This document shows, one piece after another, positions 27,955 to 35,986 of a DNA stretch of 64,000 nucleotides (position 1 is the stretch's first letter; the number at the start of each line of letters is the position of its first letter). The stretch comes from Fischerella muscicola PCC 7414 (GTDB taxonomy: Bacteria > Cyanobacteriota > Cyanobacteriia > Cyanobacteriales > Nostocaceae). Where the stretch lies: NCBI RefSeq assembly GCF_000317205.1, contig NZ_AJLK01000087.1, positions 62,001 to 126,000 on the forward strand, given 5' to 3'. The notes under the pieces were generated by a model. It saw nothing but the letters and a program-made list of their open reading frames with translations, had not been told where the DNA came from and searched no databases. The position numbers and the translations under genes were made by a program.

Positions 27955-30432
27955 TTACTCAGACACACCACCCACAACAGGCCTAACTTCAGAAAATGGA
28001 TTAGTGCCACCAGTCCAGTTAAAGTCGCTAAGGCGGAAGCTAATGCCACCTAATTCTAGCTCTGGATTGTAACGCAGGGTAATTCCGTAGGTGCGACGAG
28101 TGTATTGCAAAATAAAGTCAGTGCTGGTGTATTCTCCTGTATCTAAATTAACTGATGTTTGAACACCAAAAGTAAATGGCCCATAAATTTGCTGTGTAAT
28201 CCCGGCACTCAAGGTTCTGGTATCAACAGCACGGTCAAATAAGAAGGGAGACTCACCACTATCAAGACCTTGGGAGTAGCTAACATTAAAAGCAGTGTAG
28301 TCTAGAAAAGACCTAGAAAAATGACCAATTTGCCCTTCTAAACCAATTGTGCCAATCAATGTGCTTTGATTATCACCATTTGTGTAATAACTAGTAGTGC
28401 CAGTCAAGCCACCAAATGCTCGTAAATAAGGAACTACTGGGTTAGGTGTGTATCGTAAACCCTCAGTAGCAGTGGGTGGTAAGGGTTTACCCTGCCACAG
28501 TAAAAAACCTCCATTCAAGGCAGCACTGGCTTGGAGACGACCAAGGGAGACACGGTTATTATCCCGGATTGGTTCTAGCAAGTCTTCGCGATCTGTGTTG
28601 GCGGTGATATATTGAGCGCCTCCTTGGTAGCTGAAGTTTAACCCTGTTCTACCCAGAGGGATGATGGGAGAAGTAACGACACCGCCAAAGCTACTTTGGA
28701 CAGTTTGATAACCAAGACTACCATTGTAGAGGCGATCGCGATAACTATATTCCAATGTCACATTGTGGGGGTTACGAGTATCACCGACTTGTTGACGTAA
28801 CCGCAAACTTGCCTTCAAATTATCTTCAATATCGGTAAAGTCAAAACTATTTAGTGTCCCAGAACCTTCAACCGTTGTTCTTGGACTCAAAGTGGCATCA
28901 AGGGATGTTCTTAAACCAAATAGTGAGGGAATGTTGCCAACACCTTCCTGGACAGCCTTTTGAGCGAGAAACTGAGGTGTAATACTAAAACTCACATTTT
29001 CTCTATTTATCGGTTCAAATCTGCGCTCTACAAATACACCACCACGCTGGTCACCATCAAACCCAAAGGAAACTAAACCAGGGGTCGCATCTCGCTCTCT
29101 GCGGTCAATTACCTGCTGATTTTTGGGAATGGGTAGACTCAAACCCTGGTCAAAAACTAAACGTTGGTTCTGAGTACGAACACGGTCTTGCAAAGGAGAC
29201 TCCCGCGTCAATGTGACTTTATCTGCCCGTAATTCCAATTCTGGGGGTGAGAAGGGGTCATTGGTAATGCTGACATCTGATGCTTGCCAGCCACGTGGAT
29301 AAAAATCAATACGTGCAGCTTCAAAGCGGACGCGCCGCACCTGTCCTCCCTGTTCGGGATTGACTATATTTCTGGCATTAGTTCTACCACCAATACCAAA
29401 GTTAATTCCCCCTGGGCTACTCACCCCAGTCAACGGTTGATTACTTCTGATGCGATCGCTGGGTGGACGTTCTGGTACTCCACCTGCTGTGACGTCGGTG
29501 GGCAAAAATGCAAAATCTTCCTGGGCTGTGGGTATAAAAATCTCACCACGACCAGCAAGCAATTCTCCGGTATCCTGAACAAAATTATAAGTGAATCGCT
29601 GCCCACGTAGTACTTGGTCGCCTCTGGTTAAGGCAACATTTCCTTCACCTACAGCGATCAAATTATCTAAACTAACTTGAATGCGATCGGCATCCACCAC
29701 CGCCCCATCAAAGCGCACAACAACATTACCTTCTGCTGTGACTACCCGTCTTTGTTCGTCATACTCTTGGGTATCGGCTATTACTTCTACAACTCTCCTT
29801 GTTTCCGGTGTTGTCGGTGTGGGTGCTGGTTGTGGAGTTTGGCTGATGAGGTTGCGAGTTTTAAATTCTATAGTTGATAGTTGGTTGTTAGTAGTTGATT
29901 GTTGATTGGCAGTACGGAATTTGATTTTAATTGGTTGCGGTGCTGAACTAGAAGTCTGGGAATTTTTAGCAGTGGTATGATTCTGTTTGGACTGGATTAG
30001 TTGCTCGGCCAATAACTGGGATTTTTTTTGAGATCGGTTCTTACTATTTTTGATTGTCTGAACAATTTGCTGTTGGGTTTGTTGTTTTTGACTATGGTTA
30101 TTCGTTTCCTGAGGAATTTGTGGCTGTTGCTGGGAGTATCCAATAGATAAGGGTTCCCCTAATAGATTTGCACTATTTTCAGAAATATTTAAGGGCGAAA
30201 ATTCGGCGGGAAAACTTTCCGGTGCGGGGATTGTAGGTGTTTTGGCTGTAAATGACTTATCAGGTACAGGCTGATGTGACGGATTAACTGGTTGTTGCTG
30301 TAAATTTTCTGCTTTCGCCTGTTCTCCCGTTGAATGCAATTGGCGATCGCTTGCAGCTATGACTGGCAAATTTTCTGCTAATAACGGTTCGACTATGGCA
30401 GGTGGTTCGGGCGGCAGAACGGAATGAAGCAT
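27955..30432 (-). CDS. DUF3769 outer-membrane protein (cyanobacterial LptD/OstA-like)
   Basis: 825 residues. The Gln/Asn/Pro-rich N-terminal part (about 1-210) is low complexity. An OstA/LptA-like beta domain follows at about 213-300 (EYDEQRRVVTAEGNVVVRFDG, VVDADRIQVSLDN, GDQVLRGQRFTYNF). The C-terminal region is a beta barrel (about 400-825) with alternating strands and aromatic ends (VSFGFDGDQRGGVFVERRFE, ITLRYNPELELGGISFRLSDFNW). By family, DUF3769 proteins are proposed to insert lipopolysaccharide in the cyanobacterial outer membrane. There is no classical N-terminal signal peptide at the chosen start, though an internal start is possible. Confidence 0.85.
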   Translation of the reverse strand: MLHSVLPPEPPAIVEPLLAENLPVIAASDRQLHSTGEQAKAENLQQQPVNPSHQPVPDKSFTAKTPTIPAPESFPAEFSPLNISENSANLLGEPLSIGYSQQQPQIPQETNNHSQKQQTQQQIVQTIKNSKNRSQKKSQLLAEQLIQSKQNHTTAKNSQTSSSAPQPIKIKFRTANQQSTTNNQLSTIEFKTRNLISQTPQPAPTPTTPETRRVVEVIADTQEYDEQRRVVTAEGNVVVRFDGAVVDADRIQVSLDNLIAVGEGNVALTRGDQVLRGQRFTYNFVQDTGELLAGRGEIFIPTAQEDFAFLPTDVTAGGVPERPPSDRIRSNQPLTGVSSPGGINFGIGGRTNARNIVNPEQGGQVRRVRFEAARIDFYPRGWQASDVSITNDPFSPPELELRADKVTLTRESPLQDRVRTQNQRLVFDQGLSLPIPKNQQVIDRRERDATPGLVSFGFDGDQRGGVFVERRFEPINRENVSFSITPQFLAQKAVQEGVGNIPSLFGLRTSLDATLSPRTTVEGSGTLNSFDFTDIEDNLKASLRLRQQVGDTRNPHNVTLEYSYRDRLYNGSLGYQTVQSSFGGVVTSPIIPLGRTGLNFSYQGGAQYITANTDREDLLEPIRDNNRVSLGRLQASAALNGGFLLWQGKPLPPTATEGLRYTPNPVVPYLRAFGGLTGTTSYYTNGDNQSTLIGTIGLEGQIGHFSRSFLDYTAFNVSYSQGLDSGESPFLFDRAVDTRTLSAGITQQIYGPFTFGVQTSVNLDTGEYTSTDFILQYTRRTYGITLRYNPELELGGISFRLSDFNWTGGTNPFSEVRPVVGGVSE

Positions 30433-30596
30433 GTTTCAGCACAATCTAGCAAACAAATAGCCAAAATTAAGAGCCGGAAGGACTAACTTAGCTTTTTACC
30501 TTCCGACTTTCACTTTCTGTTTAACTTTTAGCAAGCCGCCTCAAGAGCGTCTAGTGTTTTCTGCCTTGCAGCAGTAATGGATAATTCGTCTTCATC

Positions 30597-30713
30597 TTAC
30601 TCGAAGTCCCGACGACCAGGGTTACGAGCAGGATCGTTTGACAAAAATCCAAACACAAACAGAGTGATAAAGAAGGCAACAACAATATATACAACGATTT
30701 TTAAAGTCAGCAT
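30597..30713 (-). CDS. psbI: Photosystem II reaction centre protein I
   Basis: 38 residues encoded from ATG 30713 to TAA 30597. The single-helix sequence [19 protein letters not shown] continues with [19 protein letters not shown], a near-perfect match to PsbI. PsbI binds beside D1 in photosystem II and aids early assembly. The ribosome site AAGGGAGATATCTCG precedes the ATG. It is too short to appear in most long-ORF lists. Single gene between the DUF3769 and thrS genes, all reading leftward. Confidence 0.97.
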   Translation of the reverse strand: MLTLKIVVYIVVAFFITLFVFGFLSNDPARNPGRRDFE

Positions 30714-31075
30714 CGAGATATCTCCCTTGGATATGAAAAGCTTTCCGTATCTGCCATACAGATTCAGATAGCTCCTTTATCTTACCCAAATCTCATCCCT
30801 TTTTTGGAGAAGGCTGGCATAAATTACGGAGATAAACTCCGCAACATAACTGAGTGTAAGCCAATAACCCTAATTAACTGACTCCTATAGATGCGCCTTA
30901 GTCAGCAGACGTTTAGGTACAGCAGATGTTTCCAATTATGTGGTTTTGCTGTTTTTAAGAAATAAGGCAGAGGGCAGAGGGCAGAGGGCTGAAGGGGAAG
31001 AGGATTTGACGGATTTGCCTTGTTTCTTTCATTCGTAGCGGGTGGCGCGACACCAGTGGGGTGTTTTTAACTTAA
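30714..31075. other. 362-bp intergenic region with simple repeat
   Basis: Holds the psbI promoter side and the 3' region of thrS. GGCAGAG repeats about three times near 30966-30990 (GGCAGAGGGCAGAGGGCAG). No other gene is seen. Confidence 0.45.
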
Positions 31076-32263
31076 CTATACTGGACTTAATTCTGCTTCT
31101 AATTGAGCCAGCCTAATTTCTTGGTGTCCAGCAATTCCCAGACGACGCAAGTTGAGGGATTGATTCATGGCTTCTTTTTCACCAACCACAGCAATTAGTG
31201 GAATCTTGCGTGCAGACAGTTCTCGAATCTTTTTGGCTATCGTGCGATCGCTCACATGCAATTCTACTCTCGCTCCAATTTGTTTTAGCCTTCTGAAAAT
31301 CACTTCTGCCCAATCCGCAGATTTTTCGGAAACTGAAGCCACGGCAATTTGCACAGGAGCAACCCACAGTGGCAAAACTCCATTGTGATTTTCCAACAGA
31401 ATGCCAATCCAGCGTTCCAAAGAACCCAAAATTGCTTGGTGCAGAATCACTACCTGCTCTAAATCTCCTTTTTGATTGACAAAGGACAAATCAAAAAGTT
31501 GAGGAAAGTTAAAATCAACCTGAATCGTACCACATTGCCATGATCTTCCTAGATGATCTTGCATACTGATTTCAATCTTGGGACTATAAAAAGACCCTTC
31601 ACCAGGCGCTAATTCATAGGCGTAATCCAGTGCTTGGACTGCTTCAATTAAGGCAGACTCAGCCCGATCCCATAGTTCATCTGATCCAAGACGTTGTTCT
31701 GGGCGCAAAGCAATCCGAATGGAAAAGTTGTTGTATCCAAAGGCGGCGTAAACCTGTTTCACCATCACCAGAAAATTGCTAATCTCATCTCGGATATCGG
31801 CTTCCCGACAAAAGATATGGGCATCGTCCTGGACAAACTGACGTAGACGCATACAGCCGGATAGCGTTCCAGAAGGTTCGTTGCGGTGGGCTATCCCGAA
31901 TTCCATCAATCGCATCGGCATTTCCCGATAACTCCGCTTGTGGGATTTGTAGATAGCGATGTGTGCAGGACATGACATTGGTTTGAGTGCATACTCCGGT
32001 TCTGCATCAGCTTCCAAACTAGCCACGACAAACATGTTTTTACGGAACTTTCCCCAGTGTCCCGAATGCTCCCAAAGTGATCGACTCAATGCTACAGGCG
32101 ATCGCACTTCCTCAAAGCCATGAGCTTGGTAAATTGCTCGCATAAAATTCTCAATTAGCCGCAATAGCTGAAGCCCGATAGGATGCCAAAATACCATCCC
32201 CGGACTATGCTCCTCAAAGTGAAATAGATCCATTGCTTTTGCTAGTTCTCGATGATCAGACAT
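31076..32263 (-). CDS. thrS: Short-form threonyl-tRNA synthetase (no TGS/editing domains)
   Basis: 395 residues from ATG 32263 (AGGAGA upstream); an in-frame extension to 32353 overlaps the attenuator hairpin and is not used. It contains only the class II catalytic core and anticodon-binding domain. Motif 1 region is GFEEVRSPV, motif 2 is FGIAHRNEPSG, and motif 3 is near LHQAILGSLERWIG. Zinc-site residues are Cys in MSCPAH, His in AHRNE and His in ILHQA; most ThrRS have Arg after that last His. The anticodon domain starts LPLWVAPVQIAVA. Standard bacterial enzymes are about 640 residues and carry N-terminal TGS and editing domains, absent here, so Ser-tRNA-Thr could not be cleared in cis. Preceded by two attenuators (32295-32762). 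Confidence 0.93.
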   Translation of the reverse strand: MSDHRELAKAMDLFHFEEHSPGMVFWHPIGLQLLRLIENFMRAIYQAHGFEEVRSPVALSRSLWEHSGHWGKFRKNMFVVASLEADAEPEYALKPMSCPAHIAIYKSHKRSYREMPMRLMEFGIAHRNEPSGTLSGCMRLRQFVQDDAHIFCREADIRDEISNFLVMVKQVYAAFGYNNFSIRIALRPEQRLGSDELWDRAESALIEAVQALDYAYELAPGEGSFYSPKIEISMQDHLGRSWQCGTIQVDFNFPQLFDLSFVNQKGDLEQVVILHQAILGSLERWIGILLENHNGVLPLWVAPVQIAVASVSEKSADWAEVIFRRLKQIGARVELHVSDRTIAKKIRELSARKIPLIAVVGEKEAMNQSLNLRRLGIAGHQEIRLAQLEAELSPV

Positions 32264-32294
32264 GGTTGTATCTCCTGTAAATGTTTTGCTAATC

Positions 32295-32326
32295 AAAAAC
32301 CCCTCTAGGTTTGACCTAGAGGGGCG
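32295..32326 (-). terminator. Proximal attenuator terminator upstream of thrS
   Basis: In the leftward transcript CCCCTCTAGGT (32324-32314) pairs perfectly with ACCTAGAGGGG (32310-32300) over a 3-base loop and runs into TTTTT (32299-32295). It lies 32 bases before the thrS ATG, so it must be bypassed for expression. Its 5' arm (32326-32315) can instead pair with 32374-32363 in the leader ORF. Confidence 0.9.
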
Positions 32327-32359
32327 ATTGAGTTTCAATTTGCCAAGCAGCAATTATCC

Positions 32360-32425
32360 TCACGTCCCTCCAGGCGCGATTGTGGTGGTAGTGGTAGTGA
32401 GGTGAATAAATTGATAAATGAGCAT
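32360..32425 (-). CDS. Proximal Thr-rich attenuation leader peptide
   Basis: A 21-codon ORF, ATG 32425 to TGA 32360, preceded by AGGA. It begins MLIYQFIHL and then has six consecutive Thr codons (ACT ACC ACT ACC ACC ACA), ending IAPGGT. The mix of Thr codons argues for selection on amino acid rather than a DNA repeat. The segment just before the stop (32374-32363, CCTGGAGGGACG) can pair with the 5' arm of the terminator at 32326-32315 (11 of 12 positions, one wobble), giving an antiterminator. Stalling for charged tRNA-Thr would free this pairing; reading to the stop would block it. Confidence 0.88.
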   Translation of the reverse strand: MLIYQFIHLTTTTTTIAPGGT

Positions 32426-32468
32426 TTGTTTTTCCTGTCTTGAAAATAGGGAATGGGGATTAGGGATT

Positions 32469-32525
32469 CGGGAACTCACCGGCCCCCACGACCGTAGGGA
32501 GTGGGGATTAGGGGCAACGGGGAAG
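32469..32525. repeat. Dispersed GGGGATTAGGGG repeat between the two attenuators
   Basis: The motifs GGCCCCCAC and GGGAGTGGGGATTAGGGG also occur together at about 57181-57230. It is a typical intergenic repeat and here separates two regulatory units. Confidence 0.6.
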
Positions 32526-32564
32526 AGGTTTTCTCATAATTAACCCATTTCGATGACAATCAAA

Positions 32565-32597
32565 ACTCGAAACCCTCCTGGGCGTTGCCGGGAGGGT
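32565..32597 (-). terminator. Distal attenuator terminator
   Basis: In the leftward transcript ACCCTCC (32597-32591) pairs with GGAGGGT (32578-32572), with partly complementary loop bases CGGC/GCC, followed by a T-rich TTTCGAGTTTTG. The 5' arm can alternatively pair with GGAGGGT at 32648-32642, at the end of the leader ORF. Confidence 0.8.
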
Positions 32598-32636
32598 AGA
32601 TGGAGTGCTATCGAATTTCAAATCAACGCGATCGCC

Positions 32637-32696
32637 TCACAACCCTCCTGAGTTGCTAGTAGTGGTGGTAGTTGTTAGGCGAATGCTTACTGGCAT
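32637..32696 (-). CDS. Distal Thr-rich attenuation leader peptide
   Basis: A 19-codon ORF, ATG 32696 to TGA 32637: MPVSIRL, then six Thr codons (ACA ACT ACC ACC ACT ACT), then SNSGGL. Its last codons contain GGAGGGT (32648-32642), which can pair with ACCCTCC (32597-32591) to prevent the terminator. It has no strong Shine-Dalgarno and starts about 30 bases after the inferred transcription start. The same design recurs in the proximal leader, although the peptides differ outside the Thr block. Confidence 0.85.
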   Translation of the reverse strand: MPVSIRLTTTTTTSNSGGL

Positions 32697-32732
32697 AATG
32701 ATTCAGAAAATTTAAATATTGCTTATTTTATT

Positions 32733-32762
32733 TTAATAAAACAAGTCTATACTCAATGTCAA
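32733..32762 (-). promoter_or_regulatory. Sigma-70-type promoter for the thrS leader
   Basis: TTGACA at 32762-32757 (consensus -35) and TATTAA at 32738-32733 with 18-bp spacing. The predicted start is near 32726, about 30 bases before the distal leader ATG. Spacing is one base long and the -10 matches four of six positions. Confidence 0.6.
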
Positions 32763-32932
32763 GCTTTTGAAACAATTTCAGTATGTCTGGTGTAATATTT
32801 TTCAGTGATCATACCCAGAACCCTTAAAAATCAATGTAGTCTTGCCTGTTATTACCAACATTAAAGTTAAATTTAGGTTAAAGAATGTTAAGCAATATTT
32901 AAATTATAGAATAGCAGTAACTAAAATTACTT

Positions 32933-33713
32933 TTGTATTTCAAATTCAAGAGCATAATGGTAGTAAAATTGACACTGTCTATTTCTCCTAAAAAGGTTGC
33001 TTTAGTCTTAACCATCGTAGCTATATGTCTAAGTATTATCAGCCTAGCTGGACAATTTTCTAGGTATATTCTCGGGCATGGTAATCTTTTTGGATTAGTA
33101 AGGTTGTTCAATGTGGGTGAGGATTCTAACATTCCTACATGGTACTCATCCATTACACTATTATTTTGTTCGCTCCTGTTGGCATTACATTGCTATATCT
33201 CAACAGATAGCTCGTGCTCGCTATATCCTCCATTGGAAAGTTTTATCAGCTATTTTTCTGTGTCTATCTATAGACGAAGTAGCGATGATTCATGAATCTG
33301 CCGACATAATACTAGGCTCAAGCATCAACAGAACAGGTTTTCTTTACTACGGTTGGGTTGCTGTTGGCATTCCCCTGACACTGATCTTTTTGCTGTCATA
33401 TTTAAAATTTTTGGCTCATCTTCCAAGAAAGATAAGACTTTTATTTTTTGTTGCTGGTACTATCTTCGTGAGCGGTGCAATCGGTGCGGAAATGTTTGCC
33501 GGACGGTATGACGAACTTTACAGTGTTGAGAATATGAACCATGCAATGATTACAGTGGTTGAAGAGTTCTGCGAGATGTTTGGTATCGTTGTCTTCATAT
33601 ATGCATTGCTTTCATACATGAATTTAAATTTAACAGACGTTCACTTTTGTATCAAAAAAGCAGCAATACAACCAAAACGTAGAGTTATCGATGATGCAAG
33701 TATACAAAAGTAA
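32933..33713 (+). pseudogene. Multispan membrane protein gene split by a +1 frameshift
   Basis: Frame 1 (from ATG 32933, or the better ATG 32957 MVVKL) encodes a hydrophobic N-terminal part ending sensibly at WYSSITLLFCSLLLAL. It then degenerates and stops at 33295. Another frame takes over near 33186-33196 and encodes ARYILHWKVLSAIFLCLSIDEVAMIHE and three more spans (YYGWVAVGIPLTLIFLLSYL; LLFFVAGTIFVSGAIGAEMF; EFCEMFGIVVFIYALLSYM) to TAA 33713. Joined, these give one protein of about 250 residues with 5-6 spans, so one extra base near 33190 explains it. The ATG at 33111 would be internal. Function unknown. Confidence 0.75.
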
Positions 33714-33856
33714 TGCTCTATTTTTGTAATTATCATGAACTACCCCTGGCTAACTTCGTTTGAGCCAGGGGTTTCTACAACCCCTGTTACACCTAACAAA
33801 TTTTTGGGAACACTACTCATGATGTTTTGAGCGATCGCTTAGGTCTATCTAACAAC

Positions 33857-35053
33857 ATGAGAGCGCTATTTTTGGGAAAAAAGAGAATTTATGATTGTAT
33901 TAGTCTTGCATTTTGTGGCATTTTATGTATTCTACTAGCATTGCCAGCTAACGCATCACAAACAACATCTGATGCAATTACAAATTTGCGACAGCAGCAG
34001 CAGCAAATTAATCAACAGCATCAAAGTGTCAAACACGAACGCGATCACTTAACCAATTTACAACAAGCAGCCCAAGAACGACTGAATGGCTTACAGCAAA
34101 ACCTCAAAACTACTGACACGCAAATTCAAGACAGTGAGTTACGCCTCAAACTAGCAACAGAACGCTTGCAGCAGCTACAAGCAGATTTAGCAGCCAAAGA
34201 AGTTGCTTATCAACAACGACAAGCGGCGACAATTGCCCGACTACGCTTTTTGCAACGTTCCCTAGTGAACCAGGGGTGGGCGGTTTTGCTGCAAAGCCAA
34301 AATCTCAGTGACTTTATCAGTCATCGTCGTTATTTGAAGTTAGTTTATCAGGCAGACCAGCAAATTTTAGTTAAGCTGACAACCCAAGCCAACGAGATCA
34401 ATAACCAAAAAATAGAAGTAGAACAGCAAAAAAATGAAATAGCCTTGATGAGACAGCAATTAATTGCCCAAAAAGCCGATTTTCAAACCCAAGCAGACTT
34501 GCAGCAGGAATTAATTGGGCGTCTCAATAGCGATCGCTTGGCATTAGAAGCAGCACAAACCCAGTTAGAGAAAGATTCCCAGGCAATTACAACTTTAATT
34601 CAACAAAAGATAGCAGAGGCAGAAGCAAGAACTAAGACAAACAGCCGCAACAGCGTCATTATTCGCGGTACAGGTATGTTTGCATATCCTACAGATGCAC
34701 CTACCAGTAGTCCCTTTGGTTGGCGAGTACATCCGATTCTCGGTTATCGCCGCTTTCATGCAGGTCAAGATTTTGCTGCCAGCTACGGCAGTACCATTAG
34801 AGCCGCCGACTCAGGTACAGTCATTTTTGCTGGCTGGTACGGTGGTTATGGTAAAGCTGCGATTGTTGACCACGGCAACAGTCTAACTACACTTTACGGA
34901 CACACAAGTGAATTATATGTTTCCGAAGGGCAAACAGTAAAACGCGGACAAGCGATCGCTGCTGTTGGTTCCACAGGTTTATCTACGGGCCCCCACCTCC
35001 ACTTTGAAGTCCGCAAAAATGGTACACCAGTAGACCCAATGAATTATTTTTGA
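33857..35053 (+). CDS. Exported M23 peptidase (EnvC/NlpD-like murein hydrolase or activator)
   Basis: 398 residues from ATG 33857; an in-frame TTG at 33827 would add ten residues. The signal peptide is about 8-35 (LAFCGILCILLALPANAS). A long Gln-rich coiled coil follows (about 40-255, e.g. LRQQQQQINQQHQSVKHERDHL in pieces). The M23 domain (about 280-398) has HPILGYRRFHAGQDFAA (His and Asp zinc ligands), GWYGGYGKAAIVDHGN, LYGHTS and GPHLHFEVRKNGTPVDPMNY (HLH motif). All zinc ligands appear intact, so it may cleave peptidoglycan itself during cell division or septal remodelling rather than only activate amidases. Confidence 0.92.
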   Translation: MRALFLGKKRIYDCISLAFCGILCILLALPANASQTTSDAITNLRQQQQQINQQHQSVKHERDHLTNLQQAAQERLNGLQQNLKTTDTQIQDSELRLKLATERLQQLQADLAAKEVAYQQRQAATIARLRFLQRSLVNQGWAVLLQSQNLSDFISHRRYLKLVYQADQQILVKLTTQANEINNQKIEVEQQKNEIALMRQQLIAQKADFQTQADLQQELIGRLNSDRLALEAAQTQLEKDSQAITTLIQQKIAEAEARTKTNSRNSVIIRGTGMFAYPTDAPTSSPFGWRVHPILGYRRFHAGQDFAASYGSTIRAADSGTVIFAGWYGGYGKAAIVDHGNSLTTLYGHTSELYVSEGQTVKRGQAIAAVGSTGLSTGPHLHFEVRKNGTPVDPMNYF

Positions 35054-35186
35054 TGTTCAGGAGGCAGGTAGTTTGAGTGTGGGGGTGTAGGAGAGAAGAA
35101 CACTTTCATGCATGGCTGTTGAAATTTTTTCATTGGAACTGTCCTCTGCCTCTGCCTTTTTTTGTAATACCCAAATGGGTATAGCT

Positions 35187-35212
35187 AAAAAAGCTATAAA
35201 TATAGCTTTTTT
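35187..35212 (+). terminator. Bidirectional A/T stem-loop before the tRNA
   Basis: AAAAAAGCTAT pairs with ATAGCTTTTTT around a 4-base loop and ends in a T run: a convincing intrinsic terminator after the M23 gene, about 45 bases before the tRNA. Confidence 0.8.
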
Positions 35213-35256
35213 ATGCTATGATTTTTATATTGTGACTGCATTTGTCAGCAGTGCAA

Positions 35257-35330
35257 GGGCGTGTAGCTCAGTGGATTAGAGCGTCAGATTCCGGTTCTGT
35301 AGGTCGGGGGTTCGAATCCCTCCACGCTCG
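35257..35330 (+). tRNA. trnR-CCG: tRNA-Arg (anticodon CCG)
   Basis: A 74-nt cloverleaf. The acceptor stem is GGGCGTG (35257-35263) with CACGCTC (35323-35329), and the discriminator is G. The D arm contains GCTCAGTGGATTAGAGC, the anticodon loop is TTCCGGT (anticodon CCG) and the T arm is GGGGG-TTCGAAT-CCCTC. CCA is not encoded. It reads CGG codons. The outermost anticodon-stem pair is a T-T mismatch. Confidence 0.95.
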
Positions 35331-35423
35331 TTTTCTTGTAAATCAGATATTGCACCTAGCTTAGTTGGGCATTGGGCATGGGAAAATCATTAGTATCTTT
35401 GATTACCCCTTACCAATCACCCA

Positions 35424-35986
35424 TCATGGGCAAAGACCGCTAGCGATATCGTTTCGCCTGCTTGGGTATATGTAGATACCAGTGTTCAATAAGCCCATAG
35501 CTGCTCGAATTGCGGTTAAAGGAGTACGGAGTTCGTGACTGACAATGCCAATAAACTCACTCTTCATTTGCTCAATTTTTTGTTGCTCAGTGATGTCTTC
35601 GGCAATACCAGCAATCCTGACAATTTCTCCGGCTTCATTTTTGATGGGAAAGGCGCGATCGCACCCCAGAAACTGCCGGACTTCATCGACAGTGGTTTGC
35701 AGAATATCCTGTAAATTAAGCGATCGCCGGATGCGCTGGGTCATCTCCATCACTAAGCCGCCGCAGACAGAGCCATCCGCAGTTGCCGACACAAACTAAT
35801 GCCATCCAGTTGCGGAATTTGCCAGTCCAGCAAAATCAAGTCATATTCAGCCGACATCGCTAGGTCTAGCCCAGTTTGTCCGTTGTTGGCTAAATCTATA
35901 GTGTAATTATTTGCACTCAGCAACTCTGCCAGTACCGTACTGAGTAAGATGTCATCCTCTACCAATAAAATTTTCATGGGCGGCAT
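35424..35986 (-). pseudogene. Collapsed hybrid histidine kinase: REC, GAF, PAS and HisKA fragments
   Basis: Reading leftward, 35986-35753 gives a receiver domain start (KILLVEDDILLSTVLAELL, LILLDWQIPQLDGISLCRQLRM) that breaks after about 70 residues. A shifted frame then continues: GAF start (TQRIRRSLNLQDILQTTVDEVRQFLGCDR) joined directly to a PAS/PAC end (FPIKNEAGEIVRIAGIAEDITE), then a HisKA dimerisation helix with the phospho-acceptor in SEFIGIVSHELRTPLTAIRAAMGLL, then a stop. The rest of REC, most of GAF and PAS, and the ATPase are missing. It is a decayed multi-domain kinase with at least two internal deletions. The GAF/PAC join falls in a GCGATCGC site (about 35655). Confidence 0.85.

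Noticed and set aside
30577-30771. 64-codon rightward ORF over psbI
   Set aside because: It is the antisense shadow of psbI, which is unmistakable on the other strand.
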